Assembly: GCA_903910555.1 (NCBI GenBank)
Contig: CAIVZZ010000025.1
Span: 42,788-106,787, forward strand
From: an uncultured Gemmatimonadota bacterium
GTDB taxonomy: Bacteria; Gemmatimonadota; Gemmatimonadetes; Gemmatimonadales; Gemmatimonadaceae
Reading direction: 5' to 3'
Length of the DNA stretch: 64,000 bases
Shown in pieces: positions 33,796-43,083 of this stretch (positions are counted from its first letter, which is position 1; each line of letters begins with the position of its first letter). A program made the position numbers and the translations under genes. The notes under the pieces are model-generated. The model was not told the DNA's origin, searched no databases, and was given only the letters and a program-made list of their open reading frames with translations.

Positions 33796-34581
33796 TGCTC
33801 GGGATCTAAGCAATCGAGCGAAGTCGGAGGGATTTAATACTTCAGGCCGCGCCGCGGGATCTATTTTCGCGCGCGCCAAGATCTCGGCGGCTGGTTCCGC
33901 GCCAAGATCCCACAGTTCGCGAATCACCCGCTGCATTTGCTTGCGACGAAATCCGAACGAGCCGACTACCATCGCGCGATATGCAGCTTCCTCACTCGGC
34001 GCGATCAGCGGATCCGCGCGCGGCACGATCCGCAGCACCGCGCTCTCCACTTTCGGCGGCGGAGTGAATGCGCCGGCCGCTACCTTGAACACCAGCTCCG
34101 CCGTCGCGAGCGCCTGCACATTCGCACTCAGCGCGCCGTAGTTCTCGCTCGCGGCCTCGGCCACCACGCGCTCCGCAACCTCGCGCTGCACCAAATACAC
34201 GGCGCGCGTCGCGCGCACGTGCTCCAGCGCGTGAAATAAAATCGGCGTCGTGATGTTGTACGGCACATTTCCGGCTACGAGATAGGGCCCGCCCGCTGCC
34301 TCGCCGAGGTTCACATCGAGCACATCGCTCTCGATGATCGTGACGCGTTCGTCGCCGTCGTGCTTCTCTCTCAATAGTTTCGCGAGATCCCGGTCGATCT
34401 CAATCGCCACAACGCGCTTCGCGCGCGTCAGCAGCTGCTCCGTGAGCGCACCGCGCCCGGGACCGATCTCCACGACCGTATCCGCGTCGGTGATCTCGAG
34501 AACATCCGCGATACGCCCAAGAATCCGCGGGTCGGTCAGGAAATGCTGGCCGAGCCACTTCCTCGGCTTGGGGAAATTCAC
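33781..34581 (-). CDS. rsmA: 16S rRNA (adenine1518/1519-N6) dimethyltransferase
   Basis: KsgA-type methylase of the 3' hairpin of 16S rRNA, 266 aa. SAM-binding EIGPGRGALTEQLL, substrate motif GNVPYNITTPILF (NVPY where NLPY is usual), and LGQHFLTDPRIL near the N-terminus. The C-terminal RATRPD and stop come from the family A repeat edge. It lies downstream of the phosphatase gene by 7 bp, so it may share that transcript. Confidence 0.95.
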   Translation of the reverse strand: MNFPKPRKWLGQHFLTDPRILGRIADVLEITDADTVVEIGPGRGALTEQLLTRAKRVVAIEIDRDLAKLLREKHDGDERVTIIESDVLDVNLGEAAGGPYLVAGNVPYNITTPILFHALEHVRATRAVYLVQREVAERVVAEAASENYGALSANVQALATAELVFKVAAGAFTPPPKVESAVLRIVPRADPLIAPSEEAAYRAMVVGSFGFRRKQMQRVIRELWDLGAEPAAEILARAKIDPAARPEVLNPSDFARLLRSRATRPD

Positions 34582-34588
34582 AAACCCT

Positions 34589-35887
34589 TCACGATCGCAG
34601 CACCACCACCGCCTGGTCGTCCTCGGGTGTCACGCGTCCCATGTGGCCTTCAACAAGCGCGAACACTCCGTCGATCACACGCTGCGGCGGATCTGCGCGC
34701 CGAGCTTTCACCACTTCGAGCACACGCGCTTCGCCGAGCACTTTGCCAAGGTCGTCGCGCGCATCGCTGACGCCGTCGGTGAATAGCACGAGCATATCGG
34801 TGCCGCGATGCCACGCGCGGCGCGAGAGCTGCGGAGTGCCCGTGCCGAGTCCGAGCGGTGGATCGGTCGCGGTGAGACGCTCGGCAACGCCCTCCGCAGA
34901 AACGACGAACGCATGCGGGTGACCCGTGTTCGCGTAACGCAGCTCGCCGTGCTCCGGATCGATCACGACGTAGCAGAGCGAGAGAAACATTTCGGTCTGC
35001 TTGAGTTCGTCCGCGAGCGACGCGAGGAGTGCCGTGACAGTTTGCGCAGGGTCGTCACTGTTCTGCGCGTGGATCGCCATCGCGCTCATCGTCAACGCCA
35101 TTATAAGCGCGGCCTGATAGCCGTGACTCGACACGTCGCCAATCAGCACGCCGGTTCTGCCCTGCCCCAGCTTGAACAGATGATAGAAATCGCCGCCTAC
35201 CGATAGAGCCGGCTCAACTCGCGCCGAACAGATCGCATCAGGCGCAACAACGCTCGGCGACGGCAGCAGTCGCATCTGCAGTTCATGCGCGAGCTGCATT
35301 TCGTGCGCGAGCCGCTCAGTGGCAACCGATGCTTTGACAAGATGATCGATCTGAATCGCCGTGCCGATCTGCGATGCGATCGCGGCGACGAGCTTTTGAT
35401 CGCCCGCGGTGAAGCGCTCGCTCGCACGCCGCCCGGAAAGCGTGACGACTCCCAGTGCGACGCTGCCGGTGGGCGAGGTCCACATGATCGGCACCGAGAG
35501 CATCGCGCCTTTGCGAACCAGCGATTCCAGTGGAGACTCAAGCTCTCCATCGGCCACCAGGAGCGGCTTCTCCGTACGAAACACACGCGCCGCGACGCTT
35601 GATTCATCGTCGATCGCGATGGGATTCATCTTCGCGACGTCGGCGCCGACCACGGCGACCGGCCGCAGCAGCCCTGTGCTTGGCTCATGCACGAACACAG
35701 CCGCGCGCTTCGCTTCTACGGTTTCGGAGATCTCATTGAGAATCGTCCGCGAGGCGTCGGCGAAATTCACCGTGCGGCCGAGGATCTCACCTATCGAATA
35801 GAGAAGATTTATTTCTTCCCAGCTTTCAGAAAGCTGCTGCGCCGCAAGCTTCGCTTCGCGGAGGGCGATGTCGAGCTCGCTGACCAT
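34589..35887 (-). CDS. GAF-domain PP2C (SpoIIE-type) phosphatase, RsbU-like
   Basis: A 432-aa protein: an N-terminal helix, a GAF sensor domain at about residues 20-180 (LLYSIGEILGRTVNFADASRT; GVVTLSG), a coiled linker ending ERLAHEMQLAHELQMRLLPS, and a C-terminal PP2C core with GGDFYHLFKLGQGRTGVLIGDVSSHG and DMLVLFTDGVSDARD. Such enzymes dephosphorylate a STAS antagonist; the two genes upstream are its kinase and STAS partner. The signal sensed by the GAF domain is unknown. Confidence 0.9.
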   Translation of the reverse strand: MVSELDIALREAKLAAQQLSESWEEINLLYSIGEILGRTVNFADASRTILNEISETVEAKRAAVFVHEPSTGLLRPVAVVGADVAKMNPIAIDDESSVAARVFRTEKPLLVADGELESPLESLVRKGAMLSVPIMWTSPTGSVALGVVTLSGRRASERFTAGDQKLVAAIASQIGTAIQIDHLVKASVATERLAHEMQLAHELQMRLLPSPSVVAPDAICSARVEPALSVGGDFYHLFKLGQGRTGVLIGDVSSHGYQAALIMALTMSAMAIHAQNSDDPAQTVTALLASLADELKQTEMFLSLCYVVIDPEHGELRYANTGHPHAFVVSAEGVAERLTATDPPLGLGTGTPQLSRRAWHRGTDMLVLFTDGVSDARDDLGKVLGEARVLEVVKARRADPPQRVIDGVFALVEGHMGRVTPEDDQAVVVLRS

Positions 35888-35898
35888 GAGCGGACTCG

Positions 35899-36336
35899 TT
35901 AGGCGCGGCGCAACGTTAGCCGCACGACGTTGCCGCCGTCCGTAAAGCGTTCGACATGATCCATCAGGCGGCGCATGAGAAAGAGTCCGCGGCCGTCTTC
36001 TCGCAGGAGATTCTCAGGCGTGGTGGGATCTTCGGTGCATGCGTCGAGATCGAAACCGGTGCCTTCGTCGCGCACTTCGAGAACCAGACGGCTCGAATCG
36101 ACGTCCGCGCGCACATGCACGGAGCGCGTGGTGTCGTCGTGATTGCCGCGGAGGATCGCGTTGGACAGCGCTTCTGTTAAAGCCACGGGAATGTTCAGCG
36201 CTAAGTGGCGACGCGGAAAACTGCGCGCCGCACAGCGGAGCACCACCTGTTCAACAATCGATTCTATGTATTGGACGTCGCTCGGAATGCGGACGTCCAG
36301 CTGCCGTTGTTCAACCGGCGTGAGCCTAGTCGTCAT
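35899..36336 (-). CDS. RsbW-like HATPase (anti-sigma/antagonist kinase)
   Basis: A 145-aa GHKL ATPase. N-box ALTEALSNAILRGNHDD, G1 box VRDEGTGFD, and the lid DGRGLFLMRRLMDHV. Members bind a sigma factor and phosphorylate the STAS protein on Ser/Thr. No sigma gene is next to it, so the controlled target may lie elsewhere. Confidence 0.88.
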   Translation of the reverse strand: MTTRLTPVEQRQLDVRIPSDVQYIESIVEQVVLRCAARSFPRRHLALNIPVALTEALSNAILRGNHDDTTRSVHVRADVDSSRLVLEVRDEGTGFDLDACTEDPTTPENLLREDGRGLFLMRRLMDHVERFTDGGNVVRLTLRRA

Positions 36337-36342
36337 TCGCGG

Positions 36343-36675
36343 CTAGAAATTCTCGAGGGCGCGCTCGCGGGTTTCCGAGATCTGGAAGAGTGTATCCAGC
36401 TTGGTGAGTTCGAACAGCGTCTGAAGATCGTCGTTGAGATTCGCGAGCCGAAGGTCACCGCCCATCTCGCGCATTTTCTTCGCGAGCGAGACGAGGACGC
36501 CCAGCCCCGAGCTGTCGATGTAGCCGGTGCGCGCGAAGTCGACGAGAACTTTCCGCGTGCCCTTCTCGAGCTCGTCGAGAATTTTTTGTTTGAGTTCCTG
36601 CCGATTGCCAACGATCAGCTGGCCTTCGACCTCGACGATGCAGACGTCGCCGCGATTGGATACGGAAAAACTCAT
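36343..36675 (-). CDS. STAS-domain anti-sigma-factor antagonist
   Basis: A 110-aa RsbV/SpoIIAA-like protein. The strand-helix VDFARTGYIDSSGLGVLVSLAKKM carries the phosphorylatable Ser in the DSSGLG loop. First gene of the three-gene partner switch; it overlaps pta by ATGA, which places the switch on the pta transcript. Confidence 0.9.
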   Translation of the reverse strand: MSFSVSNRGDVCIVEVEGQLIVGNRQELKQKILDELEKGTRKVLVDFARTGYIDSSGLGVLVSLAKKMREMGGDLRLANLNDDLQTLFELTKLDTLFQISETRERALENF

Positions 36676-37739
36676 AGGGGCTGCTCTCCGGACTGGTAGA
36701 AGCGCGCTGATTGCAGCGCCGTGATGGCCGCCACATGAAAGATGGCGTCTGCGTCGGCGCCGCGCGAGAGATCGGAGACCGGCATCGCCAGGCCTTGCAG
36801 GATTGGGCCGATCGCTTTTGCGTGGGCGAGGCGTTCGGTGAGTTTGTAGGCGATGTTGCCGGCGTCGAGATTTGGGAAGACGAGGATGTTGGCGCGGCCG
36901 GCTACCGGGCTGCCGGGGGATTTGCGGGCAGCGATCGATTCGATCAGAGCGGCGTCGGCTTGGAGGTCGCCGTCGGCTATGAGCGTCGGGGCGCGCTGCT
37001 TGATTAGCGCTAGCGCGGCCTGGACATTTGCGATCGAGCCGCCTTCGCCGCCGCTGCCTTTTGAGCTGTAAGACAACAGGGCGACGCGCGGTTCGTCGCC
37101 GACAATCTTTTTTCTTGCTTCGGCGGCGGCGATGGCGATGTCGGCCAACTGTGAGGCGCTGGGATTTGGGACGACGGAGCAGTCGGTGAAGGTCAGCACT
37201 TCGGAGACGGATTCTGCGGGGGGGACGTCAGACGTTAGCGCTGAGCTGCTAGCTGCGAGCGCGGTGCGGAAGGGCGGGACGACCATGTAGAACGCGCTCG
37301 AGACAGTCTTCACGCCGGCAGCGGGGCCGATTAGCCACAGGGCGAAGTGCATGAGTTCGCGAGTTGTGCGAACCGCACCGCCAACGGATGCATCCGCGGC
37401 GCCGGTCTTCACGAGCCAGGTCGCGAAGGCGAGCGGGTCGTGCGAGAGCTTCGCGGCTTCGTCGGCCGTCATGCCATGCTTGGCTCTCGCGGCGAGCAGC
37501 GCGGCGGCAAGCGCTTCGCAACGCGGATCGTTCGACGGATCGATGCATTCAAGTCCGTGCTTCCGCGCTTCCGCGCTTCCGGCTCCATCCGCTGGATCGA
37601 TCACTAATATCGGATGCGCGACGCCCTCTTTATCCAGCCGAATCGCCGCTTCCAATACACGCGGATCGCCCGCCTCTCCGAATGCGACGCGCGCGTCGAG
37701 CTTCGACGCACGGGCGCAAATATCGGAGAGAAAACTCAT
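36672..37739 (-). CDS. pta: Phosphate acetyl/butyryltransferase
   Basis: Transfers an acyl group between CoA and phosphate, 355 aa. Typical segments are ALLSYSSKGSGGEGG, SPVAGRANILVFPNLDAGNIAYKL and the C-terminal PISDLSRGADADAIFHVAAITALQ with MPVSDLSRG. It is longer than many homologues by about 15-25 residues, and two stretches look repeat-derived: SALTSDVP (GACGTCAGACGTTAG at 37224-37238 on the plus strand, a family C word) and GSAEARKHG near 37560 (CTTCCGCGCTTCCGCG words like repeat H). No acetate kinase is adjacent. Confidence 0.88.
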   Translation of the reverse strand: MSFLSDICARASKLDARVAFGEAGDPRVLEAAIRLDKEGVAHPILVIDPADGAGSAEARKHGLECIDPSNDPRCEALAAALLAARAKHGMTADEAAKLSHDPLAFATWLVKTGAADASVGGAVRTTRELMHFALWLIGPAAGVKTVSSAFYMVVPPFRTALAASSSALTSDVPPAESVSEVLTFTDCSVVPNPSASQLADIAIAAAEARKKIVGDEPRVALLSYSSKGSGGEGGSIANVQAALALIKQRAPTLIADGDLQADAALIESIAARKSPGSPVAGRANILVFPNLDAGNIAYKLTERLAHAKAIGPILQGLAMPVSDLSRGADADAIFHVAAITALQSARFYQSGEQPL

Positions 37740-38221
37740 GTCTTGGGAAATTTCTTGATCAGCGCGGCTTCGACCGACGGGTGCACAAGACTCGAGACAT
37801 CACCGTGGAAGCGCGCGACTTCGCGGACGAGGCTAGAGCTGATATACGTCGTATCGAGCGACGGGACCATGAACACAGTCTCCATCTCAGGCGCGAGGTG
37901 GCGGTTCATCAAGGCCATCTGATATTCGTATTCAAAGTCGCTCGCCGCGCGAAGTCCGCGAATGATCATCAGGACGCCAGCCTGCTTGGCGAAATCGACC
38001 GTGAGCCCCTGAAAATGCTGCACGCTGACGCGCGGATCGTTGTCCACCGCGGCGCGAATCAGATCGGTGCGCTCCTCAGGAGTGAACAGCGTCTGCTTCG
38101 AGATGTTCGACGCGACCGCGACCACGAGCCTGTCCACAAACGAGAGGCTGCGGCGAATGAGATCGGAATGCCCATTGGTGATGGGATCGAAACTTCCGGC
38201 ATACAGCGCGACTCGCGGCAT
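37736..38221 (-). CDS. coaD: Phosphopantetheine adenylyltransferase
   Basis: Fourth step of CoA synthesis. 161 aa from the ATG at 38221 (MPRVALYAGSFDPITNGH): nucleotidyltransferase fold with the (T/H)xGH motif in ITNGHSDLI, and YISSSLVREVARF at the C-terminal end. The open frame continues to 38329, but the extra sequence overlaps rsmD. ATGA overlap with pta. CoaD next to an acyl-phosphate/CoA enzyme fits CoA metabolism. Confidence 0.95.
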   Translation of the reverse strand: MPRVALYAGSFDPITNGHSDLIRRSLSFVDRLVVAVASNISKQTLFTPEERTDLIRAAVDNDPRVSVQHFQGLTVDFAKQAGVLMIIRGLRAASDFEYEYQMALMNRHLAPEMETVFMVPSLDTTYISSSLVREVARFHGDVSSLVHPSVEAALIKKFPKT

Positions 38222-38225
38222 ATTT

Positions 38226-38750
38226 TCAGACCCGGTAAATCGTGATCGACGTATCGCCATACCGGCGCGTGTCGCCGCCGGCCGGAAGCGTTTCCCTCGA
38301 CTCGTGCTCGACTCCAAAGATCGTCGCAAATGGCTGCTTCAGCCATAGATCAGCCAGCTGCACGGCAAGACTCTTTCTATATGGTGGATCGGCAAACGCG
38401 ACACCATACCGCGGCACATCGCCGACCGGAATCTTCGAAATAAACTTGATCGCGTCTTCACGATGCAGCGTGCACCGCTCAGCTGCGCCCAACGACGCCA
38501 CGTTCTCCAGCAATACGCGAAAGGTCCTCGGATCGTTCTCGACAAAATCCACTCGCTCGGCGCCACGTGACAGCGCTTCCAATCCCAGCGCACCACTGCC
38601 TGCAAATAGATCGAGCACCGGCACATCGGGCAGGCTGGTGTGCACGATGCTCATCCACGCCTCGCGCACGCGGTCTAGCGTAGGCCGCACCGAATCTCCC
38701 GCCGGTGCGACGATCTGCCGACCACGCCATTCTCCGGCGATGATTCTCAT
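38226..38750 (-). CDS. rsmD: 16S rRNA (guanine966-N2)-methyltransferase
   Basis: A 174-aa SAM enzyme. MRIIAGEWRGRQI is the family start, VLDLFAGSGALGLEALSRGA the SAM loop, and FADPPYRKS the catalytic (D/N)PPY motif. Often next to coaD, as here. ATGA overlap with recJ. Confidence 0.95.
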   Translation of the reverse strand: MRIIAGEWRGRQIVAPAGDSVRPTLDRVREAWMSIVHTSLPDVPVLDLFAGSGALGLEALSRGAERVDFVENDPRTFRVLLENVASLGAAERCTLHREDAIKFISKIPVGDVPRYGVAFADPPYRKSLAVQLADLWLKQPFATIFGVEHESRETLPAGGDTRRYGDTSITIYRV

Positions 38751-40447
38751 CGGAAATCCACCAGACCAAGCTGCAGCGTCGACTTCCCGCGAAACTCGTT
38801 GCGCTCGAGTTTGTAGGCAATGTCAACGGTCGCGCCGGCTCTCAGTTCCCCGCTGCGGTCCGACAATCCCCATCCGACTGCTTCCATAGGGCCCTGCGGC
38901 GCCTCAACGGCAAACTTCACGCCGTTCGCGCCAATCTTCGTTGCGTTCGTTGCGACCGTCACCGATCGCGCCACAAACAGCGGACCAGGATTCCCGATTC
39001 CAAACGGCTCCATGTGCCGCAACAGTTTCTCGAGATCGTCAGTCGCTTCCGACAGCGGCAAATCCAGATCAACACGCAACTCGCGCACGAGATCATCCGG
39101 CTTCAACCGGTCCAGCGCGACCTGATTGAATCGCTCGGCAAATGCATCGACGTTCGCGGCATTCACCGTGAGCCCCGCGGCCGCTTTGTGGCCACCGTGC
39201 TTCACGAGCAGATCGCCGCACGCGGCCAGCGCAGAATGGAGATCGAACGCCGGGATCGAGCGGCCCGAACCCTTCCCCACGCCATCGTGCAGCGCGATCA
39301 TAAAAACAGGGCGCGACGTCTGCTCCACTACACGCGACGCCACGATCCCGATCACGCCGGCGTGCCATCCCTGATCCGCCAGCACGATTCCATAGGTGGA
39401 ATCGAGATCGAGTTTCTCGACGCGGCGCATGGCCTCGTCGAGAATCCGCTTGTCCATCTCCTGCCGCTCGCGATTGAACTCTTCGCACACGCGCGCGAGG
39501 CCGAGCGCTTCGTCGTCGCGATCGGTGAGCAGGAGTTCGACGCCGCGAATGGCGCGGTCCAACCGGCCAAGCGCATTAAGCCTCGGCGCAAGAATAAATC
39601 CGATGCGCCCCGCGGTGATTTCTTTGCCTTCGAGACCGGCGCTGCGCACGAGCGCGCGGATTCCCGCGCACTTTGATTCCGTCAGCAGCGCGAGCCCACG
39701 TCGCACGAACACGCGATTCTCGCCCCGCAGCGGCGCAACGTCGGCAACGGTCGCGAGCGCAACGAGATCGAGCATGTTCAGCACGACATTCTCGTTGCCG
39801 CCCAGCATGCGCGTGAGCTCGAGTGCGAGCTTGAACGCGACGCCAACCGCAGCGAGATCTTTATCGGGCGATTCGTCATCCAACCGGCGCGGATTAATCA
39901 CCGCGAACGCATTTGGAAGCGGACCGCCCGGCAGATGGTGATCTGAAATAATCAGGTCGATCCCGGCGGCCTTCAGGTCGTCGGCCGCGTCAACCGCACT
40001 CGTCCCGCAGTCGCATGTAAGGACGACACGCGCGCCTGCAGCAATCGCCGCCGCCACACCCGCCGGCCCCAGATCGTAGCCGTCGGCGCGGCGATCGGGA
40101 ATGAATGGGACGACAGTTCCGCCGAGTGCGCGGATCGCGCGCGTCATGAGCGCGGTCGAACACATCCCGTCGACGTCGTAGTCGCCGTGGACGAGGATGG
40201 TCTCGTTCGCTTTGATGGCTTCAGCGAGCCGCGCCGCGGCTTTGCCGAGATCTTTGAGAAGTGCCGGCGCGTGCAGCTGACTTATTTGCGGGCGGAGATA
40301 AGTCTTTGCCCGGCCGGAATCATCAAACCCACGGCTCAGGAGCAATCGCCCGAGCGGCAGCGGCAACGAAAGTGCATCAGCCAGCGAGCGTGCCGCTCCG
40401 TCGTCAGTAGGCGGCGCGTCTGTCCAGCGACTCGGCGCTCGCCTCAC
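38747..40447 (-). CDS. recJ: Single-stranded-DNA-specific exonuclease RecJ
   Basis: A DHH-family 5'-3' exonuclease of recombination and mismatch repair. HGDYDVDGMCSTALM and SDHHLPGG hold the metal-binding aspartates and histidines; GGHKAAAGLTV is the DHHA1 motif; a C-terminal OB-like domain follows. I start it at the GTG at 40447, which overlaps the upstream stop as GTGA and gives 566 aa; the frame can be extended to 40483. Confidence 0.95.
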   Translation of the reverse strand: MRRAPSRWTDAPPTDDGAARSLADALSLPLPLGRLLLSRGFDDSGRAKTYLRPQISQLHAPALLKDLGKAAARLAEAIKANETILVHGDYDVDGMCSTALMTRAIRALGGTVVPFIPDRRADGYDLGPAGVAAAIAAGARVVLTCDCGTSAVDAADDLKAAGIDLIISDHHLPGGPLPNAFAVINPRRLDDESPDKDLAAVGVAFKLALELTRMLGGNENVVLNMLDLVALATVADVAPLRGENRVFVRRGLALLTESKCAGIRALVRSAGLEGKEITAGRIGFILAPRLNALGRLDRAIRGVELLLTDRDDEALGLARVCEEFNRERQEMDKRILDEAMRRVEKLDLDSTYGIVLADQGWHAGVIGIVASRVVEQTSRPVFMIALHDGVGKGSGRSIPAFDLHSALAACGDLLVKHGGHKAAAGLTVNAANVDAFAERFNQVALDRLKPDDLVRELRVDLDLPLSEATDDLEKLLRHMEPFGIGNPGPLFVARSVTVATNATKIGANGVKFAVEAPQGPMEAVGWGLSDRSGELRAGATVDIAYKLERNEFRGKSTLQLGLVDFR

Positions 40448-41151
40448 CCCGGGAAGTACATCAGAACGCCGCACGCTTCGCACAGATCAATCGCACCAGT
40501 GTTGTTCATCACGTGGCGGCGCTGCATGGGGATCGCGGTGTCGCAGTTGCCGCACGACATCCCGCTCATCGCGAACACGGCTTCGGTGCGTTTCTTTCCA
40601 CCGCGAATCCGGTCGTACTTCGAGCGGAGATCCGCGGGCACCAGCTTCGCGGCATCCGCGCGCTTCGCCTTGGCGACTTCCATTTCTTTATCGATCGACA
40701 CACGCTGCGATGCGACCTCGGCGCGCGCGGCCTCCTGTTCTGTCTCAACACCGGCAAGTTCGTTGTTCTGACTGTTCAGCACAGCGCGAAGCTCTTCAAG
40801 GCGCCGGTTGATTGCGAGCAAGTCACTTTCCTCGCCTGAAACGATCTTTCGAGCCTGCTCCATCTGCGCGACCGCCGCAGTGGCCATTTTCATATTCGTT
40901 ACGGAATCCATCTGCGTCTGATTCCGTTCGATCAACAGCTTGTGCTCTGCAAGTTTGTCGCGAAGCCAAGCCTGTTTCTTTTCTTCGGCGGCGACAGCAG
41001 TGGACGTGCGCCCAATCGCGTCTAGCGTGCGCTGCTTGCGCTGATCGAGTTCACGGATCCTTGGTTCGAGAGCAGCCATCTGCTCCTGGAGTCCGTGAAT
41101 AACAACGTCATCAGCCTGCAACGCGAGCAGTGAGTCTAGATCAGTCGACAA
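40444..41151 (-). CDS. Zinc-ribbon coiled-coil protein
   Basis: A 235-aa protein: about 180 residues of heptad-like helix, then a C4-type zinc ribbon (CGNC ... LCEACG near residues 200-235). Such proteins occur next to recJ or RNase H genes in many bacteria, with no settled function; a nucleic-acid role is inference. GTGA overlap with recJ suggests coupled expression. Confidence 0.88.
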   Translation of the reverse strand: MSTDLDSLLALQADDVVIHGLQEQMAALEPRIRELDQRKQRTLDAIGRTSTAVAAEEKKQAWLRDKLAEHKLLIERNQTQMDSVTNMKMATAAVAQMEQARKIVSGEESDLLAINRRLEELRAVLNSQNNELAGVETEQEAARAEVASQRVSIDKEMEVAKAKRADAAKLVPADLRSKYDRIRGGKKRTEAVFAMSGMSCGNCDTAIPMQRRHVMNNTGAIDLCEACGVLMYFPG

Positions 41152-41187
41152 GGAGCCTCCAAAGGTTGCTTACTAATGTAGCGATGT

Positions 41188-43083
41188 TCATTGCTTCCGC
41201 ACTGACTTCCATCCCCGAGCGCCCAGCGCAGCCAATTCGCGCCTGAGCCTGTCTTTCTCGCTCAACAACGCGTCTTTCTCACTCTCGTCGGCCAGCGGCG
41301 TGGTCCGCTCCAGTTCATCCAGCCGCTCCCTGAGCGCCCGTTCCTGAAGTCGCCGGAGCGCGTCGTCCACCGTGCGTCTCCCATCCATCACGGCACCGGG
41401 TTCTCCGCGGATCATTTCCATAACCTCGATCGCCACAGGATCCAGCGATTCCGCAAGCACATCCGGCGAGGCCTCCGCGCCGTGCACCACGATCGCATCG
41501 TACAGCGCGCGATACACGGGATCGCGCATCACGCCAACATCCGCGTCCACCACGGCGTCGGCGTCTGTATGCGCCCCATGTAACTCGTCGAGGCGCCCGA
41601 CTGATTCAATTATTCCTTCCGCGAGCCCCGGATGCACGAGCATCACGCGAACGATCGCAAGTTCGCTCGACGACCCTGGGTCATCACTTCGATAGGGGCC
41701 GGCAGGCCGCGGCGCCGAGTCGCGCGGAATTTCATCCGGCTCCGCCGCGCGTTCCGGACGCGAGACCGGAGCGGTGGACGCGCGCCGAACTCTCCCCCGC
41801 TGCGCGGGGGCCGACGCGAGTTCGCGCAGCAAAACATCACGCGCGATCCCTGCCGCCTCGGCAACGCGATTCACATACAAGTCTTTGGTGATCTCATCAG
41901 TGGTCGCGCGAATTGTCGGCAGCAGCGCATCGAGCGCGCGCCGCTTCCGCTGCAAATCGGCAAACCATCCGCGGCGTTCGAGCAGCTGCACTTTCCTGTC
42001 GAACACATCCATCGCCTCGGTAAGCAACTTCTCCATCGCCTCGCGCCCGAACTTCGCGACGAATGTGTCAGGGTCGTCGCCCTCTGGCAGCGTGACGACG
42101 CGCACCGTCATCCCGCGAGTGAGCAGGATATCCGCGGCGCGAAAACTCGCCTTCTGCCCCGGCCCGTCGCTGTCATATAGAAGGAACGCGTTGTTCGAAT
42201 ATTTCGCGATCAAGTCGGCTTGGCCTTCGGCGAGCGCCGTCCCCATCGGCGCCACTACCGACTCGAGGCCTGCATCGACAAGGCGCACGACGTCGAAATA
42301 TCCCTCAACGAGAATCACGCGACTGTCACGACGAATCGCATTGCGGGCATTCGAGAGATTGTAGAGCAGCTTGCCCTTAGAAAACACATCCGACTCAGGC
42401 GAGTTCAAATACTTCGGCTCACCCGGTCCGAGCAGACGGCCGCCGAATCCAACGGTATGCGCCTGCGCGTCGAGAATCGGGAAGATCAAACGATCGCGGA
42501 ATCGCGGTCGCGGTTCTTCCTGCTCTTCGCGTTTCACGAGCAGCCCGATATCGAGCAGTCGTTCGTCGCTGAAGCCGAGCCCGTTGAGATATGCGCGCAT
42601 CAAGCCGAGCTCGCGCGGCGCGAATCCCATTCCAAAGCGGTCGGCCGTCTCGCGCGACACATGTCGCGTCGCGAGATATTCGCGCGACGGTGCGCCGAGT
42701 TCGCTCTCCCAGAGCATTTCGCGGAACCAGCCCGCAACTGTTGCGTTCAGCTCCCAGAGCGGTTCGCGCGGATCCGGCCCTTCGCGGTGGCGCACTTCTT
42801 CGCGCACTTCGACGCCCGATTTCTCGCCGACATATTTCACGGCCTCAACGAACGAGAGGCCGAGGCGCTTTTGCACGAATGTGAAGACCGACCCCTTCTC
42901 GCCGCAGACAAAACAGGTGTAGCCACCCTTCGGCATCACGGAGAAATTATTGTTCGTCCCCTGATGAAACGGGCATGGGCCGCGGTACACGGACCCCTGT
43001 TTCTTGAGGCGCACATGTTCGCCGATGATCGCGACGATATCCGCCGCTTGCGACACCTGCTCGACCACTTCCTCTGGTATCAC
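41188..43083 (-). CDS. dnaG: DNA primase
   Basis: Makes RNA primers at the fork, 631 aa. N-terminal CHC2 zinc finger (CPFHQGTNNNFSV ... YTCFVC), then the Toprim core with ILVEGYFDVVRL and LLYDSDGPGQKA. A Pro/Arg-rich linker near residue 435-470 leads to the DnaB-binding C-terminal domain. ATGA overlap with mutS2. Confidence 0.96.
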   Translation of the reverse strand: MIPEEVVEQVSQAADIVAIIGEHVRLKKQGSVYRGPCPFHQGTNNNFSVMPKGGYTCFVCGEKGSVFTFVQKRLGLSFVEAVKYVGEKSGVEVREEVRHREGPDPREPLWELNATVAGWFREMLWESELGAPSREYLATRHVSRETADRFGMGFAPRELGLMRAYLNGLGFSDERLLDIGLLVKREEQEEPRPRFRDRLIFPILDAQAHTVGFGGRLLGPGEPKYLNSPESDVFSKGKLLYNLSNARNAIRRDSRVILVEGYFDVVRLVDAGLESVVAPMGTALAEGQADLIAKYSNNAFLLYDSDGPGQKASFRAADILLTRGMTVRVVTLPEGDDPDTFVAKFGREAMEKLLTEAMDVFDRKVQLLERRGWFADLQRKRRALDALLPTIRATTDEITKDLYVNRVAEAAGIARDVLLRELASAPAQRGRVRRASTAPVSRPERAAEPDEIPRDSAPRPAGPYRSDDPGSSSELAIVRVMLVHPGLAEGIIESVGRLDELHGAHTDADAVVDADVGVMRDPVYRALYDAIVVHGAEASPDVLAESLDPVAIEVMEMIRGEPGAVMDGRRTVDDALRRLQERALRERLDELERTTPLADESEKDALLSEKDRLRRELAALGARGWKSVRKQ

